NCBI RefSeq assembly: GCF_964204645.1
Contig: NC_134030.1
Span: 16,063,110-16,127,109 of the forward strand
Direction of reading: 5' to 3'
DNA from: Tubulanus polymorphus
Taxonomy: Eukaryota; Nemertea; Palaeonemertea; Tubulaniformes; Tubulanidae
Length of the DNA stretch: 64,000 nt
Under the pieces are notes generated by a model. That model did not search any database. It had not been told where the DNA came from and saw nothing but the letters and a program-made list of their open reading frames with translations. Shown here in pieces: positions 56,869 to 64,000 of this stretch (position 1 is the stretch's first letter; every line of letters begins with the position of its first letter). Made by a program: the position numbers and the translations under genes.

Positions 56869-57639
56869 ATCGAAAATAAATGAAGACAAGAATGTTCATC
56901 AATAACATAATCATTTTATTAACATTATTTCTATACATGACGATGAAACTTTTAATTTTTTTTCAAGTTCAATAGACAATAGAAATTATTTTCTTATTAT
57001 ATTTCTATCATCTATCCATATGAGTTGCATATGAGCTATCCACGTTCCCGTCTCGACCCGTTACTGTCTCGACCCGTTCCCGTCCCGACCCTACCGTACA
57101 ATAGCGCCACCGCAGTCGATAATTTGAACTAAAACACTTCGGCGCGTATCGGATTCGTTTTTCGCATGTTATAAATGGTTGAAGAACGATCAGTGAAACA
57201 TACCAACAATTCTAAAAAGTCAATTAGATTTTATAAAACTTTTCATTAAAAAGATCGAATGAAGAAAACGCCTCCAATGTCAACAGAGGTAAAAATTCAA
57301 GATGCGAAGTTAGCAATTTCCAGTCGAGATTTCCTCCCAGAATATTACTGAAGTGGGTTTAAACTGTTTTCAAATGTAATGTTGAATAAATCATACGAGT
57401 TTAATTATTTTGGTTTCAAGTTTCAAATGATATCAACTTTCGGCTTCAAATCTCTCAAAACTCAGTTCTAAAAATGACCCCTCTCGGCCGGGGGCATTTT
57501 GTTTAGGGTACATTTTATTTTGCCATTAATCAGTTCGAATTCATCAAATTTATGAAGAAAATTAATGTATGAATTTTGCAAAAAAATAAAGATGATTGTT
57601 AAATTTATAACGCGTTGTCTTTCTCTACCAGATCCCGTC
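56869..57639. other. Spacer with outlying pieces of the minisatellite
   Basis: At 57040-57105 three partial units carry the core GTTCCCGTCTCGACCC, separated from the main array by about 550 bp of unrelated AT-rich sequence. Nothing else recognised. Confidence 0.6.
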
Positions 57640-60600
57640 GGTCTTTCTCCGATGGACATGTTCCGGTCTCGACCCGTCACCTGTCTCTACTCTCTAGACA
57701 GTCCCGTGGACGCTATGTTCCCGTCTCGACCCTTCACATCTGTCTCTACTCTCTACACAGTCCCGCGGACACTATGTTCCCGTCTCGACCCTTCAAATCT
57801 GTCTCTACTCTCTACACAGTCCCGTGGACCCTATGTTCCCGTCTCGACCCCTCACATCTGTCTCTACTCTCTACACAGTCCCGTGGACCCTATGTTACTG
57901 TCTCGACCCTTCACATCTATCTCTACTCTCTGCACAGTCCCGCGGACACTATGTTCCCGTCTCGACCCTTCAAATCTGTCTCTACTCTCTACACAGTCCC
58001 GCGGACACTATGTTCCCGTCTCGACCCTTCAAATCTGTCTCTACTCTCTAGACAGTCCCGTGGACGCTATGTTCCCGTCTCGACCCTTCACATCTATCTC
58101 TACTCTCTGCACAGTCCCGCGGACACTATGTTCCCGTCTCGACCCTTCAAATCTGTCTCTACTCTCTACACAGTCCCGCGGACACTATGTTCCCGTCTCG
58201 ACCCTTCAAATCTGTCTCTACTCTCTAGACAGTCCCGTGGACGCTATGTTCCCGTCTCGACCCTTCACATCTGTCTCTACTCTCTACACAGTCCCGCGGA
58301 CACTATGTTCCCGTCTCGACCCTTCACATCTGTCTCTACTCTCTACACAGTCCCGTGGACCCTATGTTACTGTCTCGACCCTTCACATCTATCTCTACTC
58401 TCTACACAGTCCCGTGGACGCAATGTTCCCGTCTCGACCCTTCAAAACTGTCTCTACCCTCTACACAGTCCCGCGGACACTATGTTCCCGTCTCGACCCT
58501 TCACATCTATCTCTACTCTCTACACAGTCCCGTGGACGCAATGTTCCCGTCTCGACCCTTCAAAACTGTCTCTACCCTCTACACAGTCCCGCGGACACTA
58601 TGTTCCCGTCTCGACCCTTCAAATCTGTCTCTACTCTCTACACAGTCCCGCGGACACTATGTTCCTGTCTCGACCCTTCAAATCTGTCTCTACTCTCTAC
58701 ACAGTCCCGTGGACACTATGTTCCCGTCTCGACCCTTCAAAACTGTCTCTACTCTCTACACAGTCCCGCGGACGCTATGTTCCCGTCTCGACCCTTCAAA
58801 ACTGTCTCTACCCTCTACACAGTCCCGCGGACACTATGTTCCCGTCTCGACCCTTCACATCTATCTCTACTCTCTACACAGTCCCGTGGACGCAATGTTC
58901 CCGTCTCGACCCTTCAAAACTGTCTCTACCCTCTACACAGTCCCGCGGACACTATGTTCCCGTCTCGACCCTTCAAATCTGTCTCTACTCTCTACACAGT
59001 CCCGCGGACACTATGTTCCCGTCTCGACCCTTCAAATCTGTCTCTACTCTCTACACAGTCCCGTGGACGCTATGTTCCCGTCTCGACCCTTCACATCTAT
59101 CTCTACTCTCTACACAGTCCCGTGGACCCTATGTTCCCGTCTCGACCCTTCAAAACTGTCTCTACTCTCTACACAGTCCCGTGGACCCTATGTTCCCGTC
59201 TCGACCCCTCACATCTGTCTCTACTCTCTACACAGTCCCGTGGACGCTATGTTCCCGTCTCGACCCTTCAAATCTGTCTCTACTCTCTACACAGTCCCGT
59301 GGACCCTATGTTCCCGTCTCGACCCTTCACATCTATCTCTACTCTCTACACAGTCCCGTGGACGCAATGTTCCCGTCTCGACCCTTCAAAACTGTCTCTA
59401 CTCTCTCAACAGTACCGTGGACGCTATGTTCCTGTCTCGACCCTTCACATCTATCTCTACTCTCTACACAGTCCCGTGGACCCTATGTTCGCGTCTCGAC
59501 CCTTCAAATCTGTCTCTACTCTCTACACAGTCCCGTGGACCCTATGTTCCCGTCTCGACCCTTCAAAACTGTCTCTACTCTCTCAACAGTCCCGTGGACC
59601 CTATGTTCCCGTCTCGACCCTTCAAACCTGTCTCTACTCTCTACACAGTCCCGTGGACCCTATGTTACTGTCTCGACCCTTCACATCTATCTCTACTCTC
59701 TACACAGTCCCGTGGACGCAATGTTCCCGTCTTGACCCTTCAAAACTGTCTCTACTCTCTCAACAGTCCCGTGGACCCTATGTTCCCGTCTCGACCCTTC
59801 AAATCTGTCTCTACTCTCTACACAGTCCCGTGAACGTTATGTTCCCGTCTCGACCCTTCAAAACTGTCTCTACCCTCTACACAGTCCCGCGGACACTATG
59901 TTCCCGTCTCGACCCTTCACATCTATCTCTACTCTCTACACAGTCCCGTGGACGCAATGTTCCCGTCTCGACCCTTCAAAACTGTCTCTACCCTCTACAC
60001 AGTCCCGCGGACACTATGTTCCCGTCTCGACCCTTCAAATCTGTCTCTACTCTCTACACAGTCCCGTGGACCCTATGTTCCCGTCTCGACCCTTCAAAAC
60101 TGTCTCTACTCTCTCAACAGTCCCGTGGACGCAATGTTCCCGTCTCGACCCTTCAAAACTGTCTCTACCCTCTACACAGTCCCGCGGACACTATGTTCCC
60201 GTCTCGACCCTTCAAATCTGTCTCTACTCTCTACACAGTCCCGTGGACCCTATGTTCCCGTCTCGACCCTTCAAAACTGTCTCTACTCTCTCAACAGTCC
60301 CGTGGACCCTATGTTCCCGTCTCGACCCTTCAAACCTGTCTCTACTCTCTACACAGTCCCGTGGACCCTATGTTACTGTCTCGACCCTTCACATCTATCT
60401 CTACTCTCTACACAGTCCCGTGGACGCAATGTTCCCGTCTTGACCCTTCAAAACTGTCTCTACTCTCTCAACAGTCCCGTGGACCCTATGTTCCCGTCTC
60501 GACCCTTCAAATCTGTCTCTACTCTCTACACAGTCCCGTGAACGCTATGTTCCCGTCTCGACCCTTCAAATCTGTCTCTACTCTCTACACAGTCCCGCGG

Positions 60601-60700
60601 ACGCTATGTTCCCGTCTCGACCCTTCAAATCTGTCTCTTCTCTCTACACAGTCTCATGGATATGTTCGTGTCTAGAGCCTTCACATCCGTTTGAAGACAG
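57640..60700 (+). repeat. 59-bp minisatellite, about 52 units, open in all three forward frames
   Basis: The core unit is CTCTACACAGTCCCGTGGAC, CCTATGTTCCCGTCTCGACC and CTTCAAATCTGTCT. Variants differ at a few fixed places (GCGGACACT/GTGGACCCT/GTGGACGCA; CAAAT/CAAAA/CACAT). Because 59 is not a multiple of three and the unit has no stop in any forward frame, every frame gives the same 59-residue cycle (for example SRLDPSNLSLLSTQS), and one frame stays open for 1036 codons. I regard the long ORF as a by-product: no signal peptide, no splice context, and edge units that decay. It lies between the kinesin side and the 3' end of the PHD gene. Confidence 0.93.
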
Positions 60701-60801
60701 TTTGTGGGACACCCTGACATATCTAATCGGTTTGTAATATTTCCAGTCAGTGGGACGAACCTTTTTAAAAAATGGAAATGAATATTACAGGTGGTCAAAT
60801 A

Positions 60802-60807
60802 TTTATT
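60802..60807 (-). terminator. Possible poly(A) signal AATAAA of the PHD gene
   Basis: AATAAA on the minus strand about 240 nt after the stop codon at 61049 and about 100 nt before the minisatellite. It is the nearest canonical signal downstream. Confidence 0.45.
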
Positions 60808-61048
60808 GATTAAAATCATGAAAAATCTACAAAATCGATGCTGACATGCTGAATACTGATACATCTACACATAAGGCAAATTTCTACAAATTTAGTGCAA
60901 TTCTCAGGAATACGTATGTACTAAACACATTAACATGCAAACTCATTAAAATGAACGCAAGGAACCAAATTATTACAACCGAGAGTTGTCATATTGGCCG
61001 AAATTCTAGGTTTTTGATAACCAATAAATCGGTATATCAGAAGTATAA

Positions 61049-64000
61049 CTAGGCTCCACTGTTTCTTGGCTGAATCCCGTGGTCTTCAATACGAAAGGCT
61101 TTCATTCTCATCTGAATTTCTTTATCATTTCTGCCTGTTGTAGCCCGACAAATCGTGAATGACAAATCATAACTTATATCGAAATATCTTGATACAAGAT
61201 AACACACAGCCTCCATCTTTATGGCTTCAATAAACCTGTGTCCACTAAAAATGTAACGACATGAAAAAACTGTTGATTATAGTATATGCATGAAACGCAT
61301 ACTGTAAGAGCAAGTGAGGTTTTACGTATGGGACTCGACCTTACCTTATCCAGTCTTTCAGAATGTACGATATGATTTTATTCGGTGCCATAAATGGAAT
61401 GCGTACCGGTGGGTACTGTATATACATACTTAAAAAAAGGAAATTAAAATAGCAACAAATCATTGATATCGAATCATGATAGTGATCTTTTGTGATGGTG
61501 CAGCGAATCATATTCTTGGTGTACCGTACCTTGGGTGTAGATAAATCTTTTTGCATATTGCTTGCGTGGCCCAAACATAGATGAAGTTAAGAGCACTTAA
61601 ACGAATAACCATTACACCGTGTCCTTTGCTTGATAGTGGTTCAGGACGTATATATTTTTGGACAAGCCTGGAAAATAATAAAATATTATTATTCGAATTC
61701 AAAGTGGGCCTATACAAAATGTCGTGTGCGATGTAACTTTGACTTTACTTTATAAGGAAACATTAGTATGTAAATTAATAAAATTAGTGATAAATTTGTG
61801 TAATAAGCATCACAGAATTATCAAAACTTAGCGAATATTTGATATTTTCGGATGGTTTTCAGCATGTACAAGTACTGCCGTACCGTACATATAATATGCT
61901 TTCATCTTAAGAGCAATTAAAAGTCACAATTGCAAGCAGAATATAAATCAAAGCTTACAAACACTGTTCTTGAGTCAATGTATTTGTTATATATCGGTTG
62001 AGGTCATCAAGCTGTAAAAAATGAAAATACTGTACATCAAAATAGATTCACATGGGCACATTTACAATCAATCCGTCGTTGGCAAGATTAAGCTGAAAGC
62101 CACCAAGGCTCTTTTGCCTTTTAGGATATATATGAAACTGACGTGAGATCTATTTGTTACTTGAATAGCATGCTTTACGCAAGTTGAAAATAAAATTCTT
62201 ACAATTGCGCGCCGTTTTTCCAATAAATACTTGAGAGGGACTTGGCGACCATCATCGTTTTCTGAAGTGTCTGGTTCAATTTTCTGAAAGCACGCCCCAC
62301 AGATCATGTAGTCAGGAAACCTTAAAAAATACATATATTTTCACATGGGGTGGTGAGTGATAAAGTTTTGCTCACTAACTCTCATATCCTACACCCACCT
62401 TATCTCAAGTTCTTTGCAACAGATACATTTTTTCTCATTTCCATCTTTAAACAATGCATCCTAAAATTCGATATTATTCAAGACATAGCAAAAAGCAAAC
62501 AGATTCAACTGGCACTGAAATCTGTTTTGCGAGGCCCATCGAATAAAATCAACAAGAACACAAAAGCCGATTAGTCCAAAAAAAAACTTGAATTACCTCC
62601 CATGTTCTTCGCAACTTCTCAATTTGGCACATGGGACAACGGTAAGAATAATTGAACGTGTAGTCATCCGAATTTCCACCTATACACTCTGGGTGTATGG
62701 CCCAGTTGCAATTAAATCCATTGCAAACTATCACTTTCTTACTACAAAAACAAAAAGATTTTTGGTGTCCTTTACAAACCCACCATACCTGATGGGAGCG
62801 AAGTTTTAACTGAATGCGAAACTCACCATTTATTTGAACAGAAACAAAAGATCTTCCGTTTTCCACCTAACTCACTAACATCTTTTAATCTGCAAACTGG
62901 AACCTAAAACAAAGTGTGCTATTTTTCATTTATCATGGACTTAACCCAACATTAACGCATATATTGTAAATAACAAACCTGACGAGCTCTTGTTACTGCA
63001 AGCCCCCGAATTGTTTTCTAAAATATTGGATATCAAATTTTGATTGATGCAAGGCATAAATAATCAATCACTTCGAAATAGAAGATTCACTACATAGATC
63101 CTTTTCGACGTTTGATACAAAAATACAATAATCTAGGATAAGCTGCAAAGGTAAATACGTATAAAAGTATGATTTATAGGAGATCCAGTTACAGGGTTTC
63201 CAGTTAAAATTTGATTCTAGACTTAATACAATTCAAATCAACTAAAGGGCTAAATAACTGTGGAACCGGTCATTTGTTTTTTCCAAGTACCATTCTTTTA
63301 CTGCTGATACATTTCTCACAAGTGAAACCAATTCGTTCTGCCTCCTGTTGCGACAAGTCACCAAGTCCTATACATACAGGATGGTACCACTCAACGCACC
63401 TTTCGCATGCGATGTATAAGCTACAAAATATCAAATATCTAATGTAATTCGGAATTATAATAATCTTATTAGAGCTATGTATGTAATCATGATACACTAA
63501 CCCTCCTGTATCGATTTTTTTACAAATACAATATTTCGCAGCTGACTGTGGCAATTCATAGAAAAAACTGCTGCGTCGTCTTGTCTGAAAAAGTGCATTT
63601 GATATTTTCAATTATCTGCATTCTACGTTAAACTAAACTTCTTCAACCTGCTACCACCGGTACCATACCTTCTTTGGATTTTCTCGGAGCTTCACCGTGG
63701 TTCTCGTTTCCAAGACCTGTCTTTGCTATAAAAAAGTGACATGACATACAATTTTTAACGAGCACAAAGACACCATTCCTTAATTTTGATACATATCAGG
63801 AATGCATGAAAAAAATACTTGTAGAGAATGCACCTCAAAAAAAAGTTCATCGCGCGTAGACATTTCTGGTGTTGGGTCATTCACCTATAAATCAAAGAGA
63901 TCACATGAAATTAGTGAAACCTACATGCTGTTTGAATATGGCTCAGATAACTAAGATATACCTCATATATTATATTTTCCTCGCCTATTTGCTGTTCGCG
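61049..64000 (-). CDS. Tandem PHD-finger protein, partial (13 exons, 410 codons visible)
   Basis: Exons: 63962->64000, 63834-63884, 63669-63725, 63502-63584, 63291-63420, 62827-62903, 62597-62741, 62399-62460, 62203-62320, 61959-62011, 61530-61667, 61345-61428, 61049-61244. All have AG/GT borders, phases agree, and they total 1233 nt ending in TAG. PHD 1 (visible residues about 66-115): KYCICKK, ACERCVEWYHPVC, FTCEKC. PHD 2 (about 138-190): IFCFCSNKC, VCNGFNCNWAIHPEC, RCPMC. A third Cys cluster is KKCICCKEL with MICGACF (about 205-226). PHD fingers usually read histone tails, so a nuclear chromatin role is likely (inference). The last 180 residues (for example HGVMVIRLSALNFIYVWATQ, IKMEAVCYLVSRYFD) match no domain I know. 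The start lies beyond the right edge. Confidence 0.88.
62597..62903 (-). CDS. Second PHD finger, two exons
   Basis: 62827-62903 gives VPVCRLKDVSELGGKRKIFC; 62597-62741 gives KKVIVCNGFNCNWAIHPECI and YSYRCPMCQIEKLRRTWE. The Trp at the aromatic cage place is retained (NWAIHPEC). The split falls within the first zinc-binding half, at TG|T of a Cys codon. Confidence 0.88.
63291..63584 (-). CDS. First PHD finger, two exons
   Basis: 63502-63584 gives RRRSSFFYELPQSAAKYCIC and KKIDTG; 63291-63420 gives YIACERCVEWYHPVCIGLGD and RIGFTCEKCISSKRM. The Cys4-His-Cys3 pattern is complete once spliced. The aromatic EWYHP segment is typical of H3-tail-binding PHD fingers. Confidence 0.9.

Noticed and set aside
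56573-56938. A 121-codon minus-strand ORF and an opposing 77-codon ORF near a CpG-richer patch
   Set aside because: No domain, no splice partner, and overlap on both strands; could be UTR or promoter but not supported as coding.
57565-60675. A 1036-codon open reading frame as a large host protein
   Set aside because: It is the automatic result of a stop-free 59-bp tandem unit; the other two frames are equally open and give the same repeat. No start context, signal peptide or splice structure was seen.

Overview
KIND OF GENOME. This is animal nuclear DNA. It has large multi-exon genes with GT-AG introns, long gene-free stretches, and many retrotransposon and DNA-transposon copies, including DIRS and pogo/Tigger types. 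The short word AGGCCT recurs throughout. Together these suggest a marine invertebrate (an echinoderm, hemichordate or similar), but the species cannot be told from the sequence. There is no bacterial operon, CRISPR array or convincing tRNA/rRNA gene. HOST GENES. Two genes are well supported, both on the minus strand. (1) A kinesin motor gene: nine exons from 44432 down to 2355 join in frame into about 404 codons. They cover nearly the whole motor domain (P-loop, switch I, switch II, neck) and look most like the kinesin-3/KIF28 group. The first coding exon was not found, and the tail lies beyond the left edge. Its introns (up to about 13 kb) hold most of the mobile DNA. (2) A zinc-finger gene with two PHD fingers and a third cysteine cluster: thirteen exons from beyond 64000 down to a stop at 61049, 410 codons visible, with a possible poly(A) signal near 60805. 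Its C-terminal half matches no family I recognise. LAYOUT. 1-2350: pogo-like transposon end, then one arm of an 880-bp inverted repeat. 2355-16993: kinesin exons among a dead LINE, an AT-rich quasi-palindromic array, hairpin repeats and dispersed repeats; the other inverted-repeat arm is at 15568-16444. 17-29.8 kb: kinesin intron holding repeat X, a decayed DIRS retrotransposon (about 20-25.8 kb), nested MITEs and tandem-unit repeats. 29.8-34 kb: three kinesin exons and MITEs. 34-38 kb: a second broken DIRS copy and another X copy. 38160-43198: an apparently intact 5.0-kb Tigger/pogo-like transposon with a 13-exon, 640-aa transposase, perfect 25-bp terminal repeats, a TA duplication and iterated subterminal motifs. 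44.2-44.4 kb: most upstream kinesin exon found. 45-54 kb: repeat R with 154-bp tandem units, Ty3/gypsy fragments, a decayed SGNH-hydrolase ORF and a nested MITE. 54-57.6 kb: gene-poor. 57.64-60.70 kb: a 59-bp minisatellite, open in all three forward frames. 60.8-64 kb: the PHD gene. WHAT STANDS OUT. The most notable items are the intact intron-rich transposon with its unusual C-terminal extension and iterons; the three-frame-open minisatellite; repeat X, which carries a CCAAT/E2F-type promoter plus a first-exon-like ORF ending at a splice donor, in at least three copies; and the SGNH ORF next to gypsy integrase. All gene models were joined by hand from splice signals and reading phase, so they need transcript confirmation.
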